Assembly: GCA_029224185.1 (NCBI GenBank)
Contig: CM055188.1
Location: forward strand, 13,910,997-13,974,996
Direction of reading: 5' to 3'
DNA length: 64,000 nt
Source of the DNA: Karalla daura
Lineage: Eukaryota; Chordata; Actinopteri; Chaetodontiformes; Leiognathidae
The stretch's first letter is position 1. Every line of letters starts with the position of its first letter. Shown here piece by piece: positions 34,457 to 48,057 of this stretch. A program made the position numbers and the translations under genes. The notes under the pieces are model-generated. The model did not search any database, was not told where the DNA came from, and saw only the letters and a program-made list of their open reading frames with translations.

Positions 34457-37400
34457 GTTAACAGATTGAAGTGTAAAAATCTTGTTTCACTCCTTAAACC
34501 CTTTATGCTATTGTGTTGTCTCCAAGCAACATAGCCTCTTTTGGAATTTTAAAAACAACATATGACAACCATTTAATTGGTTAATACTGTCTCGGGTTGG
34601 GAAACCTGAATACAAACCAGTTCAAACGCAAAAAATGGTCATATGATTCAAAGGGGTTTATTTTACCCTTATTTTCAGCACGTCTGCACTTAATACATAC
34701 CTCAAATTATTTTATTTTTCATTAACAGCACAGCTTTCACTATTTTGATGCTGTACAAACAATCACCAACAAAAATCTGAATCACTTGCAGTATAATAGT
34801 AAATAAGTATTTTCATATATCATAGAAAATTACCAGAAACAAACTGCATGCTGTCCTGAGGCAATGTATCATTTAGGTCACACTTGGTATAACAGGCTGA
34901 GTCACAAGTGCATTTCATTTGTAAGGAAAAGATATGTATGAACGGTATGCTTAGAATGAATGAAAACAGGAATTGATTCATTTTGTCCAGTATGGTATAA
35001 CCTTGTAATTGTTGCCTTGAGGCAGCAAATTTAAAATCTATTACATTTAATAATAATAAAAATGTTACTCAATATTGTTTTATTTTTGAGAAGAAATAAC
35101 ATCACAAACAACGTTTTCCTCATTGACATTATGATTTGTTCCTAGGTGGGTTTACGTGGCCGCTGGGAGAAGTTAAACTTTTGATTGAGATTCGACTGTG
35201 ATTTCCTGGCAGTACTGATTTCTAATTTGATCCTTATCTTACAAGCCGACACCCAAGCATCTGATTCCCCCCCAGCTCATACAGTGGTGTGTGGTGATAG
35301 GAAAAGAATTTGGGGCACACCATGATAATGTAAAGTCTCAATACCGTATTTCGCTCCAATGTTGCCTGATGTAACAGATTCTTGGAGAAAAGTGTTCAGA
35401 TTGATAAATATATATATATAAATATAAATATAGTTGAAATACAACTTTGTAAGAACACAGCAACATCCTGTATCACAGCAATCTGGAGAGAAAAGTATGT
35501 CTCCACTGAATTTCCCCTCACAACAGACAGGAACAGTCCAGCACCTCATTATTCTCTGTGTCTGAAGTCACTTTGAAGACCAGTCTCTTAATACTGCATC
35601 AAGAGACAACTAAATCCACCAGGCCATAGAATATCTCATCTCCACTGGAGCCTTCTCTTTCTGGCTCCAGGAAACTTCACATGGTCTATCATTCAAAACA
35701 AGATGTGACAGTTTCTGCTGCTCTATTTGCTGTGCCCCCTACGTAAAGAGGACAGCAGTGCCACTGCATTGTACCAGAACCAAGTGTAAGGTCTACTTGC
35801 AGTCCTGGACACTTGTCGGATGGCTACTTTTTCCAAGTAGGCTCAGTATTGAAGCCACAGGGTTAGGGTTAGGGCTCTGACAGATTTGTGATCATAAGCA
35901 CTGTGATTGGTCTGCCATGTGGCATAATTTCCAGAACTCAGATTTTCCAGTTTGTACCATGGACGTATTAAAAGAACAAGATACTGGACCAAAGGCAGCA
36001 GCCTGTTCAATCTTATGGATGTTCCTCTTGTGGTACATAATGCGAAAAAGTTTTCTCGCTGTTGATTTTGCTTCTGAATTATGCAGCCCATAGAGCATGT
36101 ATAGTAGAATCACTCCTGACATGCCTGTGGACTGCTGTGGGGAAGGTGAATGGGTAAACTTTTCAGCAGCTTTTACTTCTACAATATACAACATACAATG
36201 AAAATATACAATACTGACAATTAGCTGTGTTTAAAGCTGAATGTGTTTTTTGGGGATTTCTGTTGCAATACCATGAGTGACCACTGGGGAAAATCAGATC
36301 ACTGGCAGAGGGGTGGTACCCTACCCAGTTCAACGCTTTGCTTTGCCCTTTTGCTAGGCTGCCATTGAGGTGTAATTCTCAAGTAAACATGGACAAAATC
36401 GAGGAGCATATTATCACAGATCACAGAGAATACAAACATTTGTCATCCCTGCACCTGTAATTGTGATGTGGTGACTCAGCAAGTCGCCGTTAATCTCATC
36501 AGTCACTGTCACAAACCAGTGAGTTGCAGACAACTTCACAAAAGACCCCCAGAAACTGGGGGCAGTTTCTGGGGGTCAGCAGGACCTTTGTGGTATGAGT
36601 AGAAACTAAAACCTACAGCAGGGAGGTTACAGCACCATTGCTAGCAGGACATGCACCATGATGGGTAACCCATGTTACCCAACTCTGGTTATGAAGTCTG
36701 GAGAAGGAGCAAGTAAAGTTGAAGACCATCCTCTGTCACTAACCTACAGCTGAATGTTTACATTAGGATGATTTTTCTTGTGAGTGCTGAAAAATAAAAA
36801 GCCTTTTAATAAACTTCCAGTTTTCATTGAGAACACAGGCCATGTCTGCGTGAAAGGCTAACTCTTGTAGTAAACCAAATGATTATTTTCTAAAAATGTT
36901 GTTTGGTTTATAAAACCTCAGAATAAATCTTTAATGATGTTTCACAATGTGTTTCAACACTACCATTAAAATATTCTGGGTTTATCATTAAAATATACCC
37001 AAAGATGTTTTTGAATGATCATCCATTGTTGAAATTGTTGCCAATGTTGTTAGTTGATTAGATGATGACAGTTGCTGCAGTTCAATGTCTTGATTTCAGG
37101 TAAGTTCAGACGCTGCAAACGTTGATTTTTTGTATCATAAGTTTTTTCACATAAAGAAGAAAAAATAAGCAGAGGAAAACGACTCTCAGTCTGCCCTCTG
37201 CTGGCTAAGAGTGTAAACTCGCCCTTATAGCTTCATCCCTGCAGACTGCAACAAACTGATAAAACTCTGTTCGTAGAGACTCAATTCGCTTTCTGCGTGC
37301 GCTGAAAGTGGAAGCCATTGACTGAATATTAGACTCTCAATAACAGGCCCATCATGCGGCAATGGAGGATCGCTAAGTGCTTCTTGTGTATTTCCCCACA

Positions 37401-37949
37401 GATCTACAGTGTCGGAATGATATGATAGCAGTGACTGCACCAGTCAATATTTTTAAACATATTACTCCCTATCCTCCTCTAGTACAGGCAACTGCTGTGA
37501 TATTGACCTTTTTATGGTTGTAAAATTAAACATTTGTGAGAAAAAATCAATTGCTGACATTTGTTTGATGCACAGAATCAATATCTGATACACAAAGTGA
37601 CCTGAGGAACCACAGGTCATTACAGAGCTTCAGAGTGGAAACCCAGGTGAGCGGCTGGGACCAGATAAGTTCTTTACATTTGTCCTTAATCCATCCTGCA
37701 GAGCAAATGAATCCAAAAAGTCAGAGTGCTCTGCCTCCATGACATTTACCCAGCTGCTCATCCCTGCTTGAAGACAAAAAGACCAGCAACATGTTGATTG
37801 ATGGATAGGCTGAATTAAAGTTATAAACAGCAAAACCTAAAGCTGTCCATTGAAGCCCCTGAAAGTAGTGACATATTTATTTGCATTCTACACTATGCTA
37901 GTTACTCCGCAATGCATTTATTATACTTCTGCAGCATTGATTATATATT
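34457..37949. other. No gene; one perfect hairpin
   Basis: Unique sequence. A perfect 14-bp stem with a 6-base loop lies at 36544-36577. Short TA repeats at 35405-35432. Confidence 0.5.
36544..36577. repeat. Perfect inverted repeat, 14-bp stem, 6-nt loop
   Basis: GACCCCCAGAAACT, a GGGGGC loop, then AGTTTCTGGGGGTC. The two arms are exact reverse complements. No transposon ends or T run accompany it. Confidence 0.9.
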
Positions 37950-38140
37950 ACTCTCGTTGCCTCACAGCGAGAAGGTCACCGGATAGACTCCCAGTCAGGG
38001 ACCTTTCTGTTTACATGTTCTCCCCGTGTCTGTATGAGTTTTCTCCAGGGTCTTCAGTTTCTTTCCACAGTGCATGCAACATGCATTAAGGTCAATTGGA
38101 GACTTGAAATTGCCCCAAGGTGTGAGTGTGAGTTGATTCA
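37950..38140 (+). repeat. tRNA-SINE-like dispersed fish repeat
   Basis: In order: CTCGTTGCCTCACAGCGAGA, AGGTCACCGG, GACTCCCAGTC (B-box-like), ATGTTCTCCCCGTGTCTG, TCTCCAGGGTC, AACATGCATTAAGG and GGAGACTTGAAATTGCCCC. It is one of the better preserved copies here, missing the A-box end. Confidence 0.8.
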
Positions 38141-40100
38141 AGAACCATGCTGGCAAGGAGAGAGGCAGGGTTCATGGAGAAGGTGACAAGAAGCAGGAAG
38201 ATAAAGAGGATAAAAGTTTGGTAAAAACAAGGGACTGGTGGGATTTGTTGAGGAGGCTGAATGGATCACTCTCAAAGCCGCTGACGAGACAACCAAAAGG
38301 ACCAGTAACAGGAATTATTTGCCTGGGTAGTTCAATTTGACAGTTATTGGTGATAGTTTCTTAGATGAATTAGCATGTTGGACTGATTTTGGACTTTGGA
38401 GGAGGACGATCATTGTATTACTCATGGATAATGTCTACATATGCAGCAAAATGTCAAATAGAGCTTATTCTAAATGATAAAATAATCTGATTGCATGTTG
38501 AATATTTCATCCATATTCCTGTTTACATGCATGAGAGCATGCTGGTATGTGAGAGCATGCATGGTACAATTAATATTAATGTGATTAATGATTAATCTTA
38601 TACATCATTGCAACATACCTACTGATTTTCTGAATCACCAAGCAGTTTTCCTGTATCTCAGACTAACGTGTACATGCCCCTCCTTCATTTGTACACCAAC
38701 CTGCTGAAAAATAGTCCATCTCCTGTGTTTGCAGCTATCCAAGACCTTCATTATAGTTATGTCCCTAAAATGTCAAGCACTGCTTGTGTTTTACTCTCAT
38801 ACCATTTCATCTCATCATCATTTTGTTTTGGATGTGACCCCGGTCATGTCAGCAACTGATAAATGCATCACAAAATTCAGCAAAATCCAGACTGGGTACT
38901 GCACTGTGGTGCAGAGAGGCTGTTTTGTATCCCCAAATATGAATAAGCTTAAGATATTTACTTCAGGGAGACTTGTCTTATCCGGACAACCTATACAAAA
39001 TATATTCTTATTTTGATGAAGGTCATTGTAGCAGGAAAGCATGGCTCTACCGATGGGGATCAAGCGAGCACCACAAGCACAGATAGAAAGAAATACTGTA
39101 TATATCCCATGTCTTTTCCAGTGTATACCAACCACTGCCTTCCATCTTGGTCCTTCTCATGTGTGCTTGAGGCCTTAATGTTTATAACTGATGTGCATGT
39201 GTGCCATTAAAGAGAGCACAGTTACTCATCAGGTTGTAGCTGTCTCAGGTGTTATGCTGTACGAACCACGCCTCCCATCCCTCCCCTGTAGCTGAGCTTA
39301 AAACCATGTATTGCTGCCACAGTAACATAGACTAGTGCATGGTGGTGATTTACTCAGAATATCATCTCATCCCAATTATAATCAGAATATTACTGCTCAT
39401 CTGAGACATTAGTAGGGTGTTAAATATATCACGGCAAAATATGGTACAGTAAAGTACAGTACTCAATGACGTCATGTGTGTCTAAATGTATGTGTGATGA
39501 CACAGATTCATTTTGTTTGTTTTTAACTGACAGTTAATTTTCTGGAGCTTAGTATGGTCTCAGAGTTCTGATTAAGCCAACCCTAATGAGCTGTGACTCC
39601 TAACGAGCCAGCTGCACGTTGACTTTTATCTGCTTGATTATTTGCTTAGTTTTTTCTTTTAACTTCACATGGTGCTGAAACCTCAGAGCTCCTCTGATTA
39701 TTGCAACTGCTGCAGTTCATTGTCTTATTTTCTGTAGCTACAGACCAAATGCATGCAGAATAAAATCACCAGATGTTGAACAGTAAAGCAGCAATGTGCT
39801 GCTGTCACGTTGACTGTCTTTAATTATAGACTTCACGCTTTGTGATTCACAGCTCAGAGACACTTGAGGGAAAAATACATGTGAGAAACATCAAATCCTA
39901 GCAGTTGTGATGGGTGGCAGGAGGAATCTGTTTCAATCCATCTGCCTCCTCATTAATCCACAGCATGGAGCCGTTAGTGTCGGTTGTGTGTTTATACTAC
40001 ATGTGCATACGAGTAATGTCACTGTCATGGGGTCAGGTTGTTCTCACAAATTTGGCTGCAATGTAAAATGCAATGAATTGATAGCCTCTGCTAATATACC
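38141..40100. other. No gene recognised
   Basis: Unique sequence. A short direct repeat GAGAGCATGC occurs twice at 38532-38561. No coding motif. Confidence 0.5.
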
Positions 40101-40540
40101 CTCACTGGCCATTCTATTTGGAACAAAATGCGTTTACTTTTCTTTTTTTTCTCCTTCGAGATTGAGATTGGGATCTGCTGAATGAGGAGGCCACTGGAGT
40201 GTCATGTTCAAGAGACCTTTCTGCAGAGCTTCATGACATGGCACGTTGCCCTGCTGGAAGTAGCCATCGAAATAGGGGCACAATAGGGGCTGTGGTGATA
40301 AAGGGATGGATATGGTCAGCAGCCATCCTCAGGTAGGTTGTGGTGTTGAACATTCAGCAGATCCAAAAGTGTGCCAAGTAAACGTCCCTATATATTACAT
40401 TACGAGCCCAGCTGTAACAGTTAGTACAAAGCAGGATGGATCTGTGCTTTTAATGTTGTTTACAGCAAATTCTGACTCTGCTTCACAAGACTTTGTCAGA
40501 TTCCATTGACTTTTCCAAAATCGAACCTCCCAGATAAAGT
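40101..40540 (-). mobile_element. Tc1-like DNA transposon relic, C-terminal transposase part
   Basis: Read on minus, 40300-40200 gives YFDGYFQQGNVPCHEAL and then LNMTLQWPPHSADPNL in broken frames. These match the catalytic-domain motifs of Tc1/mariner transposases (consensus YFQQDNAPCH and LKWPPQSPDLNPIEH). The D of QQDNAPCH, an active-site acidic residue in the family, reads G here, and the PDLNPIEH part is damaged. The left border CTCACTGGCCATTCTATTTG resembles the recalled terminus of this family (CACTGGCCACTTTATTAGG). The 5' part of the gene and the other terminus are missing. Dead element. Confidence 0.85.
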
Positions 40541-41391
40541 TTCGATCTATTTATCAATAGTATGGACAGCATATTCTGATATCATCATACTATACTCACT
40601 ACCCTCACTACTCTGCCCACACAACATCTTTATTGTAGGCTGAAGGGGAAACTCATTTCATTAAAACAATATTCCCTAACACATTATGCTCCATTACAAT
40701 TTTTCATCTATTCATGAGATTAGAAACAGAGCCCAAGTTTATGGGTCAGAACAAGCCCAGAGCCACTTAGGAACACAACTCAAAGGTTGGCAGGATTTTT
40801 ATCAGTGGAAAAGCGCCGACGAATCTTTGACATCTGCCCGCAACATCTGTGGCCGGTTAGCTCATCTTAGCATGAATACAGGAAGCAGCTGCATGAGGTA
40901 ACTTCCTGTTATCTGCACTGTGATGACCATGGTGTTGACAAGTGGCAAAATACTGATACGGCAACTGCAGCAGAGCTGAGAGGTGGGCATTAGAGATTGC
41001 ATGGAGTGCTGCGGAACAGCTGGAATCAGGTGGAACAGGTGAAAGGTGACAGGTGAGTGAATCCACTTTGCTGGCGTCCCTGTGTCAGCTCAGGCGCTGT
41101 GTGTGTTCTCAGCCTTGTTATCCATTCAGTGCAGAAATAAAAAGCTGTTTTTTTTTTGTTATTTTAATCCACTTTACCTCCCCCACACAAACCTCTCCAC
41201 ATATGAACTTTAATTAGCTTATAGCTTTGCTTAGCCTCTTCTGCCCTGCGACAAGCAAAGAGTCAAAGATAGCTGCTTATATAACAACATTCACAGTGTT
41301 TCAGTCAAATGTGAGAGCAAAGATGTACTGTCAGCCTTCATCGCTCCTCATCATCTTTGTGGTGTGGAGAGGGAGTGAGCCACACCATGCA

Positions 41392-41392
<1 letters not shown>
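40541..41392. other. No gene recognised
   Basis: Nothing recognisable in either strand. Confidence 0.5.
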
Positions 41393-41490
<98 letters not shown>

Positions 41491-41499
41491 TGTGTGTGT
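41393..41499. repeat. (TG)n microsatellite, 107 bp
   Basis: Two long TG blocks split by a GAAAG interruption near 41449. Confidence 0.97.
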
Positions 41500-42125
41500 C
41501 TGCAAGCAAGAAGTTACTAAGGCCGTCAAATATCACAAATACAATCGAATATTTGTGTGTTTGAGTTAATTAGTCAGAAAGTCAGTCATTGTTATTTGTT
41601 TCTCTCTTTCTTTCTGCATCCCTTCCATTCTCCCCTACTCCCTTGTTACTCTGAGCTAAATTGGATGTGAACATTGTGTCAGACCTATTTTAGTAGCATT
41701 GCTCTGACCGGAGATAAAGCTTCTGCTACAGTGTCTGCATCTAGAGCCTGTGGGTGACTTCAGCTCTGAGGCTGTCAATTCAGCAACAAGTGGACACAAT
41801 GTCTGAGAGCAGATGAGCTGCAACTTTGTGAGTTTTTATATGTGACAAGTTTTCTGTTATTAAAAATGTTTTTTTTACATGATTATCAGAATATATCAGG
41901 AAATGTCAGTCTTGCTCCAGAGAGATTTTTGCTTTGAGATGATACTGAATCAGTTTGAGCTTCCATAGCAGCTGTTTTATCCAGTTCACTCAATATTTCA
42001 GTTCATTCATATTTGATAAATCTAGTCTTACAATCTAATTAGTATATTTAAAAAAATTAGTTGAGCTGCTTCAGAAACTTCCCATGTAGCTGCTGCAGGA
42101 GTAAAAACAGCTGACTGAGCACATT

Positions 42126-42128
<3 letters not shown>
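41500..42128. other. No gene recognised
   Basis: Unique sequence between two dinucleotide tracts. Confidence 0.5.

Positions 42129-42183
<55 letters not shown>
42129..42183. repeat. (CA)n microsatellite, 55 bp, uninterrupted
   Basis: About 27 perfect CA units, the longest uninterrupted CA block on the plus strand of this window. Confidence 0.97.
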
Positions 42184-42185
<2 letters not shown>

Positions 42186-45100
42186 CTAAAACAAGAGAGA
42201 TCATTAAGGAAGTGCACCATGTTTGCTCTGGCCCTTCGAGACTGTCTGCCTGTCCATTGGAGGAAGTTTTATATTTATATAATATATTTATATGTGTTGT
42301 GTGTTTGTGTTGGTTGCAGATTGTCGAGCTCTTCAGCGGCTCAGTCTGGCGCTCTGAAATGAATTCTACTGATGCAGGTTCAGTCTCCTGACACAGACTT
42401 CACCTAGAAGCTCTGTCTCATCTGTCCAACACTAATTAAATTGTAAGCACTGAGCTTAATCACAATGTGTAAAGTCAGCACACACTTGTACAACAGTGGG
42501 AAATGTTTTGAGAACATGAAATATACAATGTCGAATAGGACATATCAGTACTTCATCATGCATTTTCTTCTGCGTCTTCTATTCTTTTACTCCTCCTAAT
42601 CTTATCCCCTCTTTCTTTTCCTTCTCCTGAAATGAGTCATTCACACTTCTTATATTCCCAATATCATGTTTTATTTATGGAGCAGAAAGTTGGTCACTAA
42701 TGGAAAGATGCTGGATGTCAGTGTTTTGATGATTAAAGGGAGAAGACCAATGATCTAATGTCAGTTTGCACACACACACATAGTCCTTGTTTTATGCAGA
42801 ATTAGCTGCATATCAGCCAACTATTTCATCTTTTACATCCTTTTTGTTGGTGTTTAACAAAATATTTTTTTACTGGCTTTAAGGCACATCCATCAGGGAG
42901 GTGACTGTTTGCTCATGCTTTTTTCTTGAATTTCTTCCCCCCTGTCCTAGTTCACGTGGTGATGTGTCTACATCCATACGCTCACAGTCTTGACTGCTTT
43001 CTGCATATGAATGAATTTTTTAAACCTGCTTGCATATACTTTTACGTTAAAGTGGCCCTAGAGGATTGAACAGTGACACACACAAATGCAATAAGATTCA
43101 GCTGACACTGTTGTTTCTGTAAACTGCTTTCATCATTGTACTTTTTCCTCATGTAACCCCATGTAATTATCAGTTATCCACTAACCACATAAAGGTGTGG
43201 CAGAGAAAATAAATCACTATTTGAATCAGAAAGGACAGAAAGGTTCATTTTGTCAGTATTTTTTTCTGCATTTGTGTCAAAATTCCTGATATAAAGTGAA
43301 TCTTTGATTCACCGAAATTTTCGTTCTTAAATCTTCATCTCTTGCTTCTCTCCACCTCCTCCAACATTTTTCTCCTGCTCTGTCTTCCTTAGCAGCTGCA
43401 GTTAAATAAAAGATGAGTTGAGATGTGATGTGTCCATCACTGATTCATAACAATTCGCTCTCCATTTCAGCCATGTCCCTCTGTACCTCTTAGTCCCTCC
43501 TATACATCTCTGTTACCTCCATCTTTAATCTTGTTCCTCTGCCTCAGCAGCCCTTCCTTCCCTTCAACCAGCTTTGATAGAGATAAAAGATAAAGTTTCA
43601 ACTTGATAAGTCAAATATGTATTCATGTAAATTAAAATGATTAAATTGAGTCTAATCCAGAATAGTTCAAACTGTAGTTTTTATTCATTTTCCAAATTTA
43701 AGATGGAGTTTGAAGAGCAGCAACAATTCCAGTTCAAGTTTGACTCAACTATTTTTCGCTCATACTGAATAAAAGCACTAAATTAAAAGTCCCATTCATA
43801 AAAATTACATTGGATTTATTTAACCTTTCATTTTGTGGATGATGATGATGATAGTGATGATTTCCCAGAATGCGTTGTTTTAGCCAAAGGCGTTTGGGAA
43901 ACTACTGTCTTTACTGTATAGTTACTTTTTCAGCCAGTTACTTTAAAGTGAGGTGCATTTATTTGTGTAGCATCATTCTTACATAAGCAATTAAAAAGAG
44001 AATATTTTAAGAGTTAAACTGAAGATGAATACCTAATGCGACTATATAGTTGATACTATATATCCTCTTTGTGTAATACAAATACAAAAAAAATGTATTT
44101 CAAAATTAAATTCATTTAAACTCATGAAACTTGGCTTACAGTAAACCTTTATTGGATTTGAGCATGATAATTTGCTGCAGCCTCCTCTTTTCTTTTCTAT
44201 AAACTGAAGCTTGATCAATTCAAGTCTGTGAAGTTTTTCCAAAGCAGAGAACTCATCACATTAACGAGACACAGAGAAGACCATTTATCTGAAAATCAGC
44301 AGCTTCCACCTGCCGACTGTGCTGACCTTTAATGGCAACCTGGAGCGGCTTGCGATGCTCCTTTGATTAAAGGAACAGAGAAAAACAGGTTTCATTTGCC
44401 ACCCACTGAGGTGAGCGGTAGGAGGACCAGAAGGAGGAGGATGAAGGCTAAGATAACACGGGAAGCAGTATTGATGGCAACCAGTAAATACAGAGATCAA
44501 AGTGGATGCTGGGAAATCAATTTAGCTAGTTAGAATACAGAGAAGCATCGATGTCCGGAAGATCACACCAAACAAACACTGGGGTTTGAAACCCAGTCAG
44601 CTGGAGATACTGGAGAAGAACCAGAGAAACAAAATCATTACTCTGGAAAAACATGTGATTTACTCCAGATTCTGAAGATAATTTACCTGCTGCTGAATAG
44701 AAAGAGTTAATAATACAGTGTACAAATGACAGTACTGAATCATGCAGTGAAAAAACGTATAGATAAATATCTGTGAAAAAAAAGTCTGATCAGAACAGAG
44801 GTTGGCTCAGATCAAACCGGATTGCAGTAGATTAGATGGTGGATTATACACAGTTATTTTTAGATATACTGGTTGCATTAGAATATAAAGTCAAACTGGA
44901 TTCATATCAACAGTGTGTTAGGTTGGATTTGAGGAGGCCATTAGTTCTAAAACTTTTGTGAATGCGCCCCTCAGAATGGCCAACAAATTGACCCGGAGCC
45001 ACCCCGGACTCCTCTTCTAAATTATGATGGTGAGATGATGGAGATTACTATTATTATGATTATTATTGTTGCCTGTTAGGCAATCCGCACCTAAATTCTC

Positions 45101-46299
45101 CCACAGTTTTATAGTGAGATGCAGTACATACAACCGAGCTGTATCATCCAAAAAAATTACGTATAATGCCCACTGCTCCCTTAGCAGAATCAGATGATCA
45201 GCAGCTGAGTGTTGGAGAGGAAAAGAACCAGTTTATTTTGCATTACAAACATCTCAGCTACTGGACCAGCAGCCTTCAACCCAGCTTTGTTTGGCTCATG
45301 TCTGTGTCACAGATACATTCTTGCAGCAACAGCACATTGAAATGTGTGAAATTGCTGAAAGTTTGAGAAAGGATACCTGTATTCACCTCCTCGTCCACAG
45401 CAACAAAGATGATGCGTATAATAAAAATATTCGGTGCCTTGAAGGGACCAACAAAGTTATTATAACTGTCGCTGATGGGAGCACCACATCCCAACCTATG
45501 ATATAGATGCAGGGGATGTTTCCATGATATTCTTAACTGAGGGCCCATTTTAAACTGGGCTAATTGGTAAAAACTGTCCCTGTTGGGATTTAAACCAGTT
45601 CTCACTGGCAGCTAATCTGTTCATTCATTCAGATCTCGCAGCATCCTGCAACCTGGACACACAGCAATGGCCCGCAGGATATGGGTGGACTCTGCGTAAT
45701 CCCTCATAATCCAGCACAACACTGAGCAACCGATGTTAACATGCCCATGTAGAATCCCTGAGCCCCAGCAGTAATTAGCAACACACACTCATAAGGGATT
45801 TACATCCACTACTGTCACTGCCTCCAGAGCTGGGACAGAAAAGTTCATTTGTTTCATTAATCTGCACAGTCCTGCTTATTTGTTGCTGCTCTCTCTGCAA
45901 GAGGCTTCACAATGCAACTCAGTGTGCGTACTTATTTCTTTTCTTCTTTTTCTTGCATGTAATGTAAAGCTGTAGGAAATTCTTGAGATCTCAATTCTTG
46001 AATTTTTATGAATTCACACAGCAGGACATCAAATTTCAATTCAACTTGACTGCATCAACTGATTCAAAACATTACAATTTATTAAAAACTACATGTTATT
46101 CCCTCTCCATGGGACAAATTATTACATTTAACATCTCTTTATATTACTCTATAAAATAAAAATATCACTCAAAAATTTTTAAGATTTATGCAGACTGAGA
46201 CACTGCTGATGACGTCACATCATCAACACATCTTTTCATTTTTGTTTTGTTTTGTCATTTCAAATTTTTTAAGCTCTTACAGTTTACACGATGTTGTGG
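42184..46299. other. No gene recognised
   Basis: About 4.1 kb, AT-rich. A GAT run at 43838-43861 and ATT/ATG runs near 45050 are the only simple repeats. No exon or transposon recognised. Confidence 0.5.
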
Positions 46300-46670
46300 G
46301 GCCATACTGTATACAGTAGAAGGTCCGGGTACGAGCCGTTACGATGTGGAGTTTGCATTACCTCCTCATGTGTAGGTTTCTCTTGTGACACTGGTTTTCT
46401 CCCACAGTCCAGGAACATGTATCAAGATCGATCGAGGAGTTATTGCCCCCATGTCCCCAAATTGTCAATAGGTGTGATTGAGACAGTGACTGGTGTGTGT
46501 CCTGTGATGGACTTGTTACCTGTCCAGTGTGTGTTATCTGCCTTTTCCCTATGTGAGCTGGAGAGAGCACAAGCTCTTGACGGCATTGTTCATAAAGGGA
46601 TTAGGTACAGTCATAGCAGGATGGAAGTTCACTTTATGTATTTAAATATTCCAGCTAGAATAGAGTAACC
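46300..46670 (+). repeat. tRNA-SINE-like dispersed fish repeat, long copy
   Basis: The copy keeps GGAGTTTGCATTACCTCCTC, TTTTCTCCCACAGTCCAGGA, ACATGTATC, then the distal part CCTGTGATGGACTTGTTACC, TGTCCAGTGTGT and GAGCTGGAGAGAGC. The distal GTGATGGACTTG...CCTGTCCAGGGTG layout is typical of full-length members. Open frames crossing it are incidental. Confidence 0.75.
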
Positions 46671-46907
46671 TTTGTCATTTGTTCTTTCTAAATCAAAAAT
46701 AATGCTTTACATTGTTCAGCAAAACTCCATTTACTGTGTTGCTTTTCCGTCACATTAAATAAGAACAATTAGATACAAAACAAAACAAATAAATCAATAA
46801 AGAGTGACTTGTCAGCCAGTCAACAACTCATGCCTTGGTCAAAACCATGGCCAGTGCTAAAATTAATGGTCTTGATACCCTACTATCAATCACACAGCAT
46901 TAAGTAG

Positions 46908-47859
46908 CAGTGTTGTGCATGAACGAGTTCAAAGGAACGCATTCATTGAACGTGTTAAATTTTCTGTGAACTTTGAACTGAACGCAACACATTTCTAAAT
47001 AAAGAAGTTGTACTGGAATTCTTTCAGATTATGAGACATGGACAACGAACGTCACAGCTCATTCTTTTCTCTGCCTCTCTCTCTCTCTTTCTCTCTCTCA
47101 CTATCCAGAGATAGATATCCACAGATTCAACAGCTTAAGTTTCCCATGCCGGTGTCTGATCAGGTGGTCAGTTTGCAAATAAGTTCATGATTAATAACAT
47201 ATTAGAGTTTAAGGAAATGACTGAATATAGCTGTGACATTTGATTGACAGAGGCACGTCACAGGAGCTGGACTATGTTAGCCTAAATGATACGTCTGTGT
47301 TATTCTCTATAGCCAGTATGGATGGCATGGATCAGTGGGTGTGTTGAGGATGAGGTAGGTGAAAAGTTATATCCGTCTCTCTCTCCCCTCCACCCACAAC
47401 CTATGGTTTCTGCTGGCTCCAACCTTGTGAGATACAAACCCCTGGCTTCTTGAACAGGTCTTCACAGAGCAATGGGTGACGTCACAAAGGGCTGGAGCTT
47501 GGTGAGTAGCACGGTAGTAACACAGGTGGCATTAAGCATTGCAGATTTTTGTTGTGCATGCATACCTGCTTACCAGTTATGTGCGCCGCTGTATATATGC
47601 AATGACTTCCATTTTGTGTGATAGAAGATAAGATCTACAATGAACAGTTTTAGGCTAGAAGGTAATATGGTGAATGAAGTCAAATCTTGGCAAACCAGTT
47701 CAGTATTTTTCAGATATTGTCTAAAAGTAAAATGACCTAAACTTTAAACTAGTTCAAAAGTTAAAATGGTGAACTGTGAACATAGTTCACTTTCATTTTT
47801 AACATGTGTGAACTGAACTTGGACCTAGTTCATGAAAAGTGTGATCTTGCACAACACTC
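46908..47859 (+). mobile_element. hAT-type non-autonomous element, copy 1 (E1), interrupted
   Basis: The left end CAGTGTTGTGCA (46908-46919) and right end TGCACAACACTC (47848-47859) form a 12-bp inverted repeat with one mismatch, of the CAGTG type common in hAT elements. The left 150 bp and right 190 bp align with E2 (49308-49623). About 610 bp of other sequence (roughly 47060-47670) lies between, including a second repeat (47125-47512). The flanks are TTAAGTAG on the left and TTGCTTTA on the right, so it lacks a matching 8-bp duplication. No transposase. Confidence 0.8.
47125..47512 (+). repeat. Dispersed fish repeat, copy B (inside E1)
   Basis: Aligns with 48578-48970 over its length: shared words GCAAATAA, CATGATTAATAA, GGATCAGTGGGTGTGTTGAG, GTGAAAAGTTATATCCGTC, GGTTTCTGCTGGCTC and CAATGGGTGACGTCACA. 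The last word is a hallmark of a teleost repeat family I recall from many genomes, and the CGTCA motif within it is CREB-site-like. A (CT)n run precedes it at 47075-47100. Confidence 0.75.
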
Positions 47860-47867
47860 TTGCTTTA
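47860..47867. repeat. 8-bp word TTGCTTTA flanking E1 right end
   Basis: It directly follows the E1 right terminus. The identical word directly precedes the E2 left terminus at 49300-49307. See the findings for the implication. Confidence 0.85.
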
Positions 47868-48057
47868 TCTGTCTGTTCCTAGAGTAGAGTAGTGGCTCAT
47901 CATGTCTGACAACTTGATGTGACTGTGCCTTTCTAGAGTCAGGATGCGGTCAGGTGGTCTGAGCTGATCACTGACCCTCCTGCAGACACATGTTGCCAAT
48001 GGTTATGTCTGTGTGTTGGACACAGGAAGTCATACAATAATAGTCAGTGGTTGCCGC

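Noticed and set aside
35862..35875. GGGTTAGGGTTAGGG telomere-like word
   Set aside because: Only about two and a half repeats; too short to indicate an interstitial telomere or fusion point.
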